From assembly GCA_016719785.1 (NCBI GenBank), contig JADJYJ010000006.1, positions 1-64,000 on the forward strand: 64,000 nt of DNA. Reading direction: 5' to 3'. Of the stretch, positions 54,059-62,955 are shown one piece after another (position 1 is the first letter of the stretch; each line of letters begins with the position of its first letter). This DNA is from Candidatus Amarolinea dominans (GTDB lineage Bacteria > Chloroflexota > Anaerolineae > SSC4 > Amarolineaceae). The translations under genes and the position numbers were made by a program. Below the pieces are notes generated by a model. The model had not been told where the DNA came from and did not search any database. It was given only the letters and a program-made list of their open reading frames with translations.

Positions 54059-54258
54059 AAACCACCTCGCAGGCTTATCGGATAGTAGAATCCGACTGCT
54101 GGAATCAGGTAATCAGTTCGTTGGTCATTATAGGATGGCGTTCAAGCCATGTCAAGCCTGCGTCAACTCGTAGGGTCATTTCTGGCAAAGTTGCTGCCAG
54201 GCTCTCTTATCAGACACCGAGCGCGTTCGATTGAGCAGATCAAGGAGCGTTGGAGACC

Positions 54259-56079
54259 GTGAAACCTACACAGAGATCTTTTAGACGTAGCCTCTTGACC
54301 GTTGTCATCATCGTGGCTGCCATTGTAATTTATGCCTACGGTTTTCAGGTCACCCAGGTCAACCTGGAAGAGACGGCCAAGCCCCAGCGTCAGCAGCAGT
54401 TGGTGCGCATCATTCGCGCCCTGGCGCAACCAGATCTGCTGACCTACCAGCAGGAAGTCACCAAGGCACAGGCGCCTGTTCTGATCCCCTGCCCTGCGAC
54501 GCTGCCGACCGTACCGGCCGCGGGCGACGGGCCGAGTCTCACGCTCTCCAAACCGTGCGCAAACGGAGGTGAGCAGATCACCATCGTCGGGAGCGGCTTT
54601 CCAGCCAATGCCGATGTCGCGGTACGCTTCCGGCCTGAGAGTCTGGCCACCCTGCCGGGTATTTCGATCAGGACCGACGCCAAAGGCGCGTTCAGCACGA
54701 CCTTTACCCTGCCACGCAATCGCGAGGCCGCGGTGGCCCAAAATATGGAGGCCGAATACAAACGCAACATCGGCCGCCCAGCCTTCTCAGATACGTCGCG
54801 TGAGACCTGGAACAAGATCATCGAGACGATCTTCATGGCGCTGCTGGCTACGACTCTCGGCACGGTGCTGGCGTTTCCCATCGGTTTCCTGGCTGCCAAC
54901 AACCTGATGCGCTCGATCACCTCGCCCTTCACCGCCATCATGCTCTCGTTGTTGACTCTACCCATTGGCCTGCTCGTCGGTTCGCTCCTGGGTGGACAGT
55001 TTGGCCGTTGGGGCATCAGCCTGGGAGGCGGCAACGTCCTGCTTGGCGTAGGCGCCCTGGCCGCACTCGGCGCCGTGATGCTCATCGCCCTGCGCGTGGG
55101 TGTTGGCGGCGAGGAAGACTCGCTCCCCACCAGGCCGCAGCGCGTAGGCCGCGTGGCCGGTCTGATGATCGCCGGGCTGACCCTGTTCATCAACCTGGGC
55201 TTGATCTCCATCTTGAGCCAGAGCCTGGGGGCCTATCTCTCCACGCGTGTCGGCAGCCTGGGCTTCCTGGGCTTATTCCTGGCCAACGTGGCGCACGTCT
55301 TAGAACTTCTGTTGCCCTTGATCGGCGCGGCGGCCGGCATGGCGCTCGTTAGCGCGCTGACCAGACCGCTGGGCGCCAAAGTCCTGCCATCCCTGGCCTA
55401 TGCCCCGCGGCGCGCGATTGCGGTCGCCCTGGCCGCATTGAACGGCGCGCTCTACGCCAGCCTCATCGGCGCCGCCCTCGGTTGGCTCTACCGACTGGAA
55501 AATCCGACGAACTATCTTGTGCTGCCCGCAGTGGTCGGCGCCGTGGTGGGACTGATCATCGGTCTGCGCGCAGACGTGGAGACGCCGACCCCAATCGGCC
55601 AAGTGGTCTACTTCATCACGCGTACGGTGCTCAACGCCCTGCGCGCCATCGAGCCGCTCATCATGGTCATCGTCTTCGCCGTCTGGGTCGGCATCGGGCC
55701 GTTTGCCGGGGTGTTGGCGTTGTGCCTGCACACCATCGCCTCCCTGGGCAAACTCTACTCCGAGCAGGTCGAAAGTATCCAGTCCGGGCCGTTGGAAGCC
55801 ATCACCGCCACCGGCGCCACGCGCCTGCAAACGATCGTCTATGCCGTCATCCCGCAAGTCGTTCCGCCCTTCATTTCGTTCACCCTCTACCGTTGGGACA
55901 TCAACGTGCGTATGAGCACCATCATCGGCTTTGCCGGCGGCGGCGGCATCGGTTTTCTCTTGCAGCAGAATATCAACCTCCTGCAATACCGCCAGGCCAG
56001 CGTGCAGATGCTCGCCATCGCGCTGGTGGTCGCGTCGCTCGACTACCTGAGCGCGGCCATTCGCGAACATTACGTCTGA
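54259..56079 (+). CDS. phnE: Large PhnE-like phosphonate ABC permease with outer Ig-like domain
   Basis: A 606-residue permease, about twice the usual PhnE length. A membrane anchor (LLTVVIIVAAIVIYAYGF) is followed by a periplasmic Ig/IPT-like segment (PCANGGEQITIVGSGFPANA, FSTTFTLPRN). The permease part starts with RETWNKIIETIFMALLATTL and about ten more helices, and ends with the coupling loop EQVESIQSGPLEAITATGAT followed by the conserved permease end. Extra helices sit between the first and last PhnE blocks. Probable substrate is phosphonate or a nucleoside-like phosphorus compound. Start: the GTG at 54259 or a TTG at 54250. Confidence 0.85.
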   Translation: MKPTQRSFRRSLLTVVIIVAAIVIYAYGFQVTQVNLEETAKPQRQQQLVRIIRALAQPDLLTYQQEVTKAQAPVLIPCPATLPTVPAAGDGPSLTLSKPCANGGEQITIVGSGFPANADVAVRFRPESLATLPGISIRTDAKGAFSTTFTLPRNREAAVAQNMEAEYKRNIGRPAFSDTSRETWNKIIETIFMALLATTLGTVLAFPIGFLAANNLMRSITSPFTAIMLSLLTLPIGLLVGSLLGGQFGRWGISLGGGNVLLGVGALAALGAVMLIALRVGVGGEEDSLPTRPQRVGRVAGLMIAGLTLFINLGLISILSQSLGAYLSTRVGSLGFLGLFLANVAHVLELLLPLIGAAAGMALVSALTRPLGAKVLPSLAYAPRRAIAVALAALNGALYASLIGAALGWLYRLENPTNYLVLPAVVGAVVGLIIGLRADVETPTPIGQVVYFITRTVLNALRAIEPLIMVIVFAVWVGIGPFAGVLALCLHTIASLGKLYSEQVESIQSGPLEAITATGATRLQTIVYAVIPQVVPPFISFTLYRWDINVRMSTIIGFAGGGGIGFLLQQNINLLQYRQASVQMLAIALVVASLDYLSAAIREHYV

Positions 56080-56083
56080 ATCT

Positions 56084-56169
56084 GTACCGGTATACTGCAA
56101 GCGGGCACGAATTGCGCCTGTTTCCTTAGGCGAAAAAGTAAAGTCTATTCCCGCTTGCAGTATAGTACC
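56084..56169. repeat. Inverted-repeat element after phnE
   Basis: TATACTGCAAGCGGG (56091-56105) and CCCGCTTGCAGTATA (56150-56164) are a perfect 15-bp inverted pair around about 44 nt. It is too loose for a simple terminator and may be a small element. Confidence 0.6.
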
Positions 56170-56277
56170 ATTCTACTATCCCGCTTTGCACTGCTCCAGG
56201 CGCGCCGTTGACTCCCATGCGGCGTCTTGAGTAACGTCAGATTTGCCTTGTGAACCGACGTTACGTGAGGAGCAGCT

Positions 56278-58944
56278 ATGTCCAATTTCTATCACCGCGC
56301 AGCCCGAATGCTCTTTCCCCTCGTCTTGACCCTTGCCTTATTGCCGTGGCGGCCAGCCCTGGCCCAAGCCGCGCCGCCCGGCGCTGGCGTGCCCAACGTC
56401 TACGCCCAGATCCTGACCCCGGCGACGGGCGCCACCCTCAGCGGCCAGATCACCATCATGGGCATCGCGGCCGCGCTGGAATTCGACCATTACGAAATCT
56501 ACCTCACGCCGGCCAACAGCCTGCACGGCACCCTGATCGCGCAAGGTCAGGACTCGGTGCGGCGCATGGGCGCGCTCGCCACCTGGAACAGCGCCGATGT
56601 GCCCAATGGCGAGTACGACCTGCACCTGTTGGTGCTCAAGGCCAATCGCACCTATGCCGACAGCGCCGTGCGCGGGTTGACGGTGAGCAACCTGACCGCG
56701 GCCGCAGCCCCGCGGCCGCAGCCGCTGCCCCGCCCGCCGTCCGCGGCTGCCGGGGCACAGGCCGGGCTGACCGCGCCACACACGGGCGACCGGCTGCAGG
56801 GCCAGATTGCCATCAAGGGCACGGCGATGCACCCAGCCTTTGCCCGCTATGAACTGTACGCCGCGCCCAGCGGCAGTAACCGCTGGCAGTTCTTGAGCCA
56901 GAACAGCTATGAGGTCAGCAGCGGGGTTTTGTGGGTATGGGACACCTCCACGGTACACGACGCGACCTATGACCTGCGCCTGCGCGTGGTAAAACAGGAT
57001 AGCAATTATGACGATTACCTGGTCAGCGGCGTGCAAGTCGCCAATCAGGCGGCCGCACGGCGTGCTGTTCCCGCAGCGGCCGACCTGGTAACGGCTACCC
57101 CAGTGCTGCCCGCGCCGACGCCGGACATTTCCGGTTTCATGGCGCCTGCCAGTGGCGCGGCCATTACCGGCAACGTGGCCGTGCGTGGCGCCGCATCTGC
57201 GGCAAACTTCCTGCGCTACGATCTGCACATGGCGCCCGCCGGCGCCACGCTCTGGACCTGGTTGCACAGCGGCGAAGCGCAGGTCAGCGATGGCATCCTG
57301 GCCGATTGGGACACCTCCGCCCTGCCCGACGGACGCTATGATCTGCGCCTGCGGGTGGTGCGGCAGGATGGAAACTATCACGAGTATTACCTGCGCAACC
57401 TGGCGCTGGAGAACCGGGGCGCCGGCGTGCAGCCCGCTCCATCGGCTGACGACCGTGCCACCACCAGGCTCCTTTCCGGTTTCATTACGCCCGTGGACGG
57501 CGCGGCCGTCCACGGGCTGGTCAGCCTGCATGGCTCGGCCACAGATGCGCATTTCAACCGCTATGAAGTCTACGCCGCGCCCAGCGGCAGCGAACGCTGG
57601 AGCTACGTAGGCGGTCAGTCGCAAGCGCTGATCGAGGAGGAGTTGTGGCGCTGGGATACGACAGGCTGGCCCGACGGTCAGTATGACCTGCGGCTGCGCG
57701 TGGTGCGCGCGGACAGCAACTACAACGAATACTTTGTGCATAATCTGGCGGTGCGCAATGGCCCACGCCCAGGCGCCACGGCCACCCCAACGGCCACGCC
57801 CCGCGCGGTGAGCGCGGTTGGGCCGTTGCCCACGCCCAGCCTGGCCCGCTCAGGCATCAGCGCGCCGCAGGCTGGAGCCACGGTGAGCGGGCCAATCACC
57901 ATCAAGGGCACCGCCACCGATCCGGCTTTTCTGCGCTATGAGCTGTACGTGCGCCCTGCCGGCGACGCGCATCCCTGGTGGTTCTTGAGCGCCACATACG
58001 ACCAGGTGCATGAAGCGGCGCTGGGGGTGTGGGACACAGCCCTGTTAGCCGACGGCCGTTATGATTTGCGTCTGCGGGTGGTACGCCGCGATAGCAATTA
58101 CAGCGAGTATTTTGCGGACAACCTGCTCGTGCGCAATGGCCAGACCACAGCGGCGCCGACGGTCACACCGACCGCGCCGCCGCTGCCGCGCGCCACGGCC
58201 ACTCCCATCCCTGCGCTGGCGCCCGCGCCAGGCGCCAGCATCAGCAGCCCGGCGCCCTTGAGCACGGTCAACGGCGTGGTGTCCATCCGTGGCCTGGCCG
58301 CGCACCCGCAGTTCCAGCGTTATGAAGTGTACATTACGCCGGTGGGACGCGATGAGTGGGTCTTCTTGAGCATGGGCGGCAGTCCGGCGCCGGCCAACGG
58401 TGAGCTGCTGCGTTGGGATAGCGCATCTGTGCCCAACGGACGTTACGACCTGCGCCTGCGCGTGGTGCATCAAGATGGGAACTACGACGAAGCCGTCGTC
58501 AGCAACGTGACGGTGGCTAACGCCGCGTCGCGTGCCACCAACACGCCAGCGGCGCCGGCCACCAACACGCCAGCGGCGCCGGCCACCAACACGCCAGCGC
58601 CAACGGTTGCCGCGCCGCAACCCACCGGCTCCAGCCCACGCATCAATCAACCCCAGGCGCAAGCGCGCCTGAGCGGCGTTGTGACCATCAGCGGCGCGGC
58701 CCATCATGCGCAGTTTGTGCGCTACGAGTTGTGGGTGGCAAAGACCACCTTCCCCGGTGCACAAGACTGGCAGTTGATGCTGACTGGCAGTCAACCGGTC
58801 AACAGCGGCGTCCTCGGCGCCTGGAACACGGGCGCGTTTGCCGACGGGCTGTATGATCTGCGCCTGCGTGTGGTGAAGGAAGATGGCAATTATGACGAAG
58901 TCATCGTCAAGCGCCTGACGATCCAGAATCGTCCTGCTTCGTAA
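56278..58944 (+). CDS. Secreted protein with seven Ig-like repeats
   Basis: An 888-residue secreted protein. Signal peptide (MLFPLVLTLALLPWRPALAQA), then seven repeats of 90-100 residues joined by Pro/Thr/Ala linkers (such as ATPTATPRAVSAVG and ATNTPAAPATNTPA). Each repeat reads like (I)xxP..G..L.G.I.I.G.A....F.RYE.Y..P...W..L......V..G.L..WDT...PDG.YDLRLRVV..D.NY.EY. No catalytic motif is seen. The fold is probably a beta sandwich for attachment or binding. Ribosome site GAGGAGC lies before the ATG. Confidence 0.85.
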   Translation: MSNFYHRAARMLFPLVLTLALLPWRPALAQAAPPGAGVPNVYAQILTPATGATLSGQITIMGIAAALEFDHYEIYLTPANSLHGTLIAQGQDSVRRMGALATWNSADVPNGEYDLHLLVLKANRTYADSAVRGLTVSNLTAAAAPRPQPLPRPPSAAAGAQAGLTAPHTGDRLQGQIAIKGTAMHPAFARYELYAAPSGSNRWQFLSQNSYEVSSGVLWVWDTSTVHDATYDLRLRVVKQDSNYDDYLVSGVQVANQAAARRAVPAAADLVTATPVLPAPTPDISGFMAPASGAAITGNVAVRGAASAANFLRYDLHMAPAGATLWTWLHSGEAQVSDGILADWDTSALPDGRYDLRLRVVRQDGNYHEYYLRNLALENRGAGVQPAPSADDRATTRLLSGFITPVDGAAVHGLVSLHGSATDAHFNRYEVYAAPSGSERWSYVGGQSQALIEEELWRWDTTGWPDGQYDLRLRVVRADSNYNEYFVHNLAVRNGPRPGATATPTATPRAVSAVGPLPTPSLARSGISAPQAGATVSGPITIKGTATDPAFLRYELYVRPAGDAHPWWFLSATYDQVHEAALGVWDTALLADGRYDLRLRVVRRDSNYSEYFADNLLVRNGQTTAAPTVTPTAPPLPRATATPIPALAPAPGASISSPAPLSTVNGVVSIRGLAAHPQFQRYEVYITPVGRDEWVFLSMGGSPAPANGELLRWDSASVPNGRYDLRLRVVHQDGNYDEAVVSNVTVANAASRATNTPAAPATNTPAAPATNTPAPTVAAPQPTGSSPRINQPQAQARLSGVVTISGAAHHAQFVRYELWVAKTTFPGAQDWQLMLTGSQPVNSGVLGAWNTGAFADGLYDLRLRVVKEDGNYDEVIVKRLTIQNRPAS

Positions 58945-58961
58945 CGCCCGCGCCGGCGTCT

Positions 58962-58990
58962 TTGCCTTGCCCCGTCATCGGTGCTACAAT
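58962..58990 (+). promoter_or_regulatory. Promoter upstream of pcm
   Basis: TTGCCT (58962-58967), 17 bp, TACAAT (58985-58990), with TGC before the -10. The pcm start is 132 bp away, with a palindromic repeat in the leader. Confidence 0.6.
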
Positions 58991-59015
58991 CCCGCCATCT
59001 TGGATCGAGACCATA

Positions 59016-59071
59016 GTAGGGGCATGGCCTTGCGCCTGCCCGTGTGGGCGACCGCAAGGGTGCGCCCCTAC
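59016..59071. repeat. Palindromic element GTAGGGGC...GCCCCTAC
   Basis: GTAGGGGC (59016) and GCCCCTAC (ending 59071) bound a 56-bp element. The element at 59843-59944 carries the same body with an extra 11-bp duplication. Confidence 0.75.
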
Positions 59072-59121
59072 TGTGGCCACGGCGGTTTACGGACCCATCA
59101 CAAGGCACAGAGCGGGACAGG

Positions 59122-59790
59122 ATGAATGAACGGCCGGACAGCGCCGAAAGATCAAAGGCAGGCCGCGAGCGGCATTATCGCCCGGAATGGCCGCCACCCT
59201 GGCCGGAAATCACCGACGAAACAGTGCGCCAGGTGATCGGTCGCGTTCCGCGCGAACAGTTCGTGGCCGAACCGTATGGCGCCTGGGCGCATGACGACCG
59301 CCCCTTACCCATCGGTCATGGCCAGACCATCTCCCAACCATTCATCGTGGCACTGATGACCCAGGCCCTGCGCCTGCGCGCCGACGAACGCGTGCTGGAG
59401 GTGGGCACCGGTTCCGGCTATCAAACGGCCATCCTGGCCGCCCTCTGCGCTCATGTGGACAGCGTAGAAATCGTGCCGGAACTGGCCGCCGGCGCCGCGG
59501 CCCGTCTGCTGAAACTGGACTGCCACAATGTGGACATCCATGTGAGCGACGGCTACCTGGGCTGGCCGGCCGGCGCCCCCTATGACGCCATCATCGTCAC
59601 GGCCGCGCCGGAGCAGGTACCGCCGGCGCTGGAGGAGCAATTGGCGGTTGGGGGGCGGCTGGTGATCCCGGTAGGCGCCGCCCTGGACGATCAGACCCTG
59701 TGGTTGATCGTAAAAAACAACCACTCCATCAAGCGCACCCCGTTGACGCTGGTGCGCTTTGTGCCCCTGGTTGCCAACCGTCCCGAATAG
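59122..59790 (+). CDS. pcm: Protein-L-isoaspartate O-methyltransferase
   Basis: A 222-residue repair methyltransferase. The family marks are HDDRPLPIGHGQTISQPFIV, VLEVGTGSGYQTAILAALC, SVEIVPELA and YDAIIVTAAPEQVPPALEEQ, then GGRLVIPVG. It transfers a methyl group from S-adenosylmethionine to isoaspartyl residues in aged proteins, in the cytoplasm. The frame opens upstream, but ATG 59122 has GACAGG just before it and the core begins about 35 residues later. Followed by a MITE-like element, then RmlD. Confidence 0.95.
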   Translation: MNERPDSAERSKAGRERHYRPEWPPPWPEITDETVRQVIGRVPREQFVAEPYGAWAHDDRPLPIGHGQTISQPFIVALMTQALRLRADERVLEVGTGSGYQTAILAALCAHVDSVEIVPELAAGAAARLLKLDCHNVDIHVSDGYLGWPAGAPYDAIIVTAAPEQVPPALEEQLAVGGRLVIPVGAALDDQTLWLIVKNNHSIKRTPLTLVRFVPLVANRPE

Positions 59791-59842
59791 GCTCACCGAT
59801 CAAGGCTGTGGCCAGGCCCGTCGCCTGAACCGGCAAGAATCG

Positions 59843-59944
59843 TGTCTTCTCAATAATCCGGGGTAGGGGCATGGCCTTGCGCCTGCCCGCGTGGGCGACC
59901 GCAAGGCGACCGCAAGGGTGCGCCCCTACAAATCGAGAAGATAC
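59843..59944. mobile_element. MITE-like element with 8-9 bp target-site duplication
   Basis: Flanked by direct repeats CAAGAATCG at 59834-59842 and 59945-59953. Ends are inverted (TGTCTTCTCAA and TCGAGAAGATAC). The inside carries GTAGGGGC...GCCCCTAC with an internal 11-bp duplication (GCGACCGCAAG twice). No gene inside. Duplication of the target shows insertion by transposition; a transposase must act in trans. Confidence 0.8.
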
Positions 59945-59990
59945 CAAGAATCGGTGCGTTGAAAACAGACGTTGAGTATGGAAGACCATC

Positions 59991-60872
59991 ATGAAACTCA
60001 CATCGCTGCTCGTCCCTGAAAACCCCGTTCCCCACCCCCGTCGTGTGTTGATCACCGGCTGCCTGGGCCAACTGGGCCGTACCCTACAGGCAACCCTCAC
60101 CGATCATGTACGGCTTGGAATTGACCTGCCGGACTGTGATATCACCGATCCGGCCGTAGTACCGTTCATCGAAGCGCACGCGCCAGACATCATCATTCAC
60201 ACCGCTGCCTACACCAATGTGGACGGCGCGGAAAGCAACCCCGACCTGGTCTTCCGTATCAACATGTGGGGGACGCACAACCTGGCCCTGGCATGCCAAC
60301 GCACCGGCGCTCCTCTGCTCTACATCAGCACCAACGAGGTCTTCGACGGCACACGCACCACCAGCGCATATTACGAATGGGAGACGATCAACCCGCTCAG
60401 CGTGTATGCACGTTCCAAAGCCGCCGGCGAGGCGGTGGTCAGAACCCTCCTGCAACGCTTCTACATCGTGCGCATCGCCTGGCTGTTTGCGCCAGGGGGC
60501 AACAACTTCCCACGCAAGATCATCGAAAACGCAGACAAGCATGGCCGCCTGCGCGTGGTCAGCGACGAATTCGGCAATCCCACCTACGCGCCTGACCTGG
60601 CTGCCGCGATCAGCCAGTTGATCACAACCGAGCATTTCGGCATCTATCACCTGGTCAACGGCGGCTCTTGTTCGCGCTACGAATTTGCCAGCGAAGTGCT
60701 GCGCCAGGCCGGCCGTGGCCACATACCGGTGACCCCCGTCGCGCACAGCGAGTGGGAGCGGCCAAGCACGCCGCCACTGCACGCCCTGCTGGCCAACACC
60801 AACGCGGCGGCCCTGGGCATCACCTTGCGTCCCTGGCAAGAGGCACTGGCCGCTTTCTTCCAAACATCATGA
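59991..60872 (+). CDS. rmlD: dTDP-4-dehydrorhamnose reductase-like (RmlD)
   Basis: A 293-residue reductase of the extended SDR type: RRVLITGCLGQLGRTLQATL, DIIIHTAAYTNVDGAESNPD, YISTNEVFDGTRTTSAYYEW and the YxxxK pair in SVYARSKAAGEAVV, then RIAWLFAPGGNNFPRK. It would reduce dTDP-4-keto-rhamnose to dTDP-L-rhamnose. No other rml gene is in the window. The stop overlaps the next start (ATGA). Confidence 0.92.
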   Translation: MKLTSLLVPENPVPHPRRVLITGCLGQLGRTLQATLTDHVRLGIDLPDCDITDPAVVPFIEAHAPDIIIHTAAYTNVDGAESNPDLVFRINMWGTHNLALACQRTGAPLLYISTNEVFDGTRTTSAYYEWETINPLSVYARSKAAGEAVVRTLLQRFYIVRIAWLFAPGGNNFPRKIIENADKHGRLRVVSDEFGNPTYAPDLAAAISQLITTEHFGIYHLVNGGSCSRYEFASEVLRQAGRGHIPVTPVAHSEWERPSTPPLHALLANTNAAALGITLRPWQEALAAFFQTS

Positions 60873-61831
60873 GTGAAACACTGAACTTTCCGCTGGCTTC
60901 GATCATCATCCCCACCTACAACGGCCTGCGCTTCTTACCCACCTGCCTGGAGGCGTTGCACGGACAAACCTACACCCGCCATGAAATCATCGTGGTGGAC
61001 GACGCGTCCAGCGATGAAACGGCGAGCTATTTGCAGGCCACCGAGCCGGCGGTGCGCGTGGTGCAGATGGTGAACAATCGTGGGCTGGCCGCCGCGTGCA
61101 ATGCCGGCGCGGCCGCAGCCCAGGGCGACATCCTCGTCATGCTCAACAATGACACCGAGGTCGAACGCCCGTGGCTGGCCGAGCTGATTCTGCCCTTTGC
61201 CCATCCTGAGGTGGGCAGTGTGGCCAGCAAGATGCTGCTCTTCGACCGGCGCACGGTGTTACACAATGCCGGCGACATGATGGGCACAGATGGCATCCCG
61301 CGCAACCGCGGTGTGTGGGAAGAGGACCGCGGGCAGTACGATCAGGACATGGCGGTATTTGGCGGCTGCGGCGGCGGCGTGGCTTATCGTCGCGCCATGT
61401 GGGAACAGGTGCATGGCTTCGACGAAGACCTGTTCATGTACCTGGAAGATGTTGATCTGGCCTGGCAGGCGCGCCTGGCTGGCTGGACCGCCGTCTTCGC
61501 GCCGCGCGCACGTGTTTATCATCACCTGAGCGCCACCGGCGGCGGCGTCCTCGCCAGCTACTACACCGGGCGCAATACCATCTGGGTGTTGTACAAGAAC
61601 ATGCCGGCCAGCCTGCTGCGCCGCTACTGGCCGCGGATCGTCGCAGCCCAACTGCGCATCGCGGGCGCTGCAGCCTGGGCGGGATTACGCGGCGGCGCCG
61701 CCGCCCGCGCCCGTCTGCGCGGTCAACTGGACGGCCTGCGCACCCTGCCCCGGCTGCGTGCCAAACGGGCGGTCGTGCAAGCCGCCCGCCGCGCCACCGA
61801 TGAGGAGATTGACAGCCTGTTGCTGAGATAG
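60869..61831 (+). CDS. Family 2 glycosyltransferase (rhamnosyltransferase-like)
   Basis: A 320-residue GT2 enzyme: ASIIIPTYNGLRFLPTCLEA, IIVVDDASSDETASYL, ILVMLNNDTEVERPWLAELI and LFMYLEDVDLAWQARLAGWT, with a helical basic C-terminus. It would add a sugar, perhaps the rhamnose made by the gene it overlaps by 4 bp, to a surface polysaccharide or lipid. The open frame extends upstream of the ATG but overlaps rmlD. Confidence 0.92.
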   Translation: MSETLNFPLASIIIPTYNGLRFLPTCLEALHGQTYTRHEIIVVDDASSDETASYLQATEPAVRVVQMVNNRGLAAACNAGAAAAQGDILVMLNNDTEVERPWLAELILPFAHPEVGSVASKMLLFDRRTVLHNAGDMMGTDGIPRNRGVWEEDRGQYDQDMAVFGGCGGGVAYRRAMWEQVHGFDEDLFMYLEDVDLAWQARLAGWTAVFAPRARVYHHLSATGGGVLASYYTGRNTIWVLYKNMPASLLRRYWPRIVAAQLRIAGAAAWAGLRGGAAARARLRGQLDGLRTLPRLRAKRAVVQAARRATDEEIDSLLLR

Positions 61832-61848
61832 GGTTTTTCCGATTTTTC

Positions 61849-62922
61849 CTATCCCGCGTCCCACCAATCTTCACTCACAACCGAGGTGGGGATGCGGATG
61901 GGTTGACGGGCCTCACGAGCTTCGGGCGTGGTGGCCGGATGCACCCAACCCAGGTGACGCAGGCCGACTTCGACAGCCTGGGTGACCGTGGCGAAGTGGT
62001 CCAGCCGCTTGAGCAGCGCGAGGGGCGCCCCGGGTTGCAGAGTCGCAGCGGCCGGTACGCGTGCCAGCACCACCTTGCAATTGGCCACGTTGCGCGCCGC
62101 CTGGGTGAGGCGCTCGATTTCGGTCGGCGTTACAGGCGTGGAGGTCGCCAGGTCCAGCACCAGCCAGCGTACACCGCTGTTATCGGCCTGACGCCGCAAT
62201 AGTTTCGCGAGGACTTCGGTCGGCGTCTCGAAGATCGCGTCATTGACCGTCACCACCGTCAGTCCGTTGGCGATGGAGGCAGCCGCATCGAAGGGGGTGC
62301 GCTGACGTCGTTCTTCCAACACAAACTGGCGTAGAGCCAGCGCCTGCAACCAGATAGCGCCCACGGTCAGGGCGGCCCAGGTCACCAGAACGGGCGCGCC
62401 TTCTCCCAGCAACTGCCAGGCCAGCGCCATCGCGGCCACGGTGGCGAGGGTGGCCAGACCGGCGGCTGCCAGGACGGCCACGCCCGAACCGAGAGCCACG
62501 GCCGCCACAGCCGGGAGCGGCACATTGAACGCCAGCAGCAGCGGCGCCAGGGCAGGGCGATCATAGAGAGCAGCCAGCACGAGCAGAGCGGTCAACAGCA
62601 GCGTGGTCAAAACGGCTGCGACCGGTTGTCTCTGACTAAGCCGTGGATAAAGCAACCAGAGGATGGCGACATCGGCGCTGAGCACGAGCAACGGTAGCCA
62701 TCCCCACCCCTGCCAAAGTAGCAGCGCGGCGACGAGCAGATCGAAAATTAGCTTGGCCGATCGCAACAGGCCGATACGGCGAATCATCTCTTGACGCGAA
62801 AAGAGCATAGCAACTCCCTGACCGAGCCTGGTAACAACGTACCCTGGATTATAACCGACAAACGACGACTGGGCAACGCGCCCCACCGGGCGCAAGCGCA
62901 GATGATTCAGCCAACTGGCCAT
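61849..62922 (-). CDS. Membrane protein with C-terminal STAS-like domain
   Basis: A 357-residue protein. About six to seven membrane segments (AKLIFDLLVAALLLWQGWGW, LPLLVLSADVAILWLLYP, VAAVALGSGVAVLAAAGLAT) lead to a C-terminal domain resembling STAS regulators (VTVNDAIFETPTEVLAKLLR, VRWLVLDLATSTPVTPTEIE, LDHFATVTQAVEVGL). STAS domains regulate anion exchangers and sigma-factor cascades; the membrane part is too short for a SulP transporter. The gene diverges from the Nudix regulator after 33 bp. Start ATG 62922 with GAGG; the open frame extends further upstream. Confidence 0.75.
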   Translation of the reverse strand: MASWLNHLRLRPVGRVAQSSFVGYNPGYVVTRLGQGVAMLFSRQEMIRRIGLLRSAKLIFDLLVAALLLWQGWGWLPLLVLSADVAILWLLYPRLSQRQPVAAVLTTLLLTALLVLAALYDRPALAPLLLAFNVPLPAVAAVALGSGVAVLAAAGLATLATVAAMALAWQLLGEGAPVLVTWAALTVGAIWLQALALRQFVLEERRQRTPFDAAASIANGLTVVTVNDAIFETPTEVLAKLLRRQADNSGVRWLVLDLATSTPVTPTEIERLTQAARNVANCKVVLARVPAAATLQPGAPLALLKRLDHFATVTQAVEVGLRHLGWVHPATTPEAREARQPIRIPTSVVSEDWWDAG

Positions 62923-62955
62923 GATAAAAACCTCGAAGCCTGAAAGTGCAATCGT

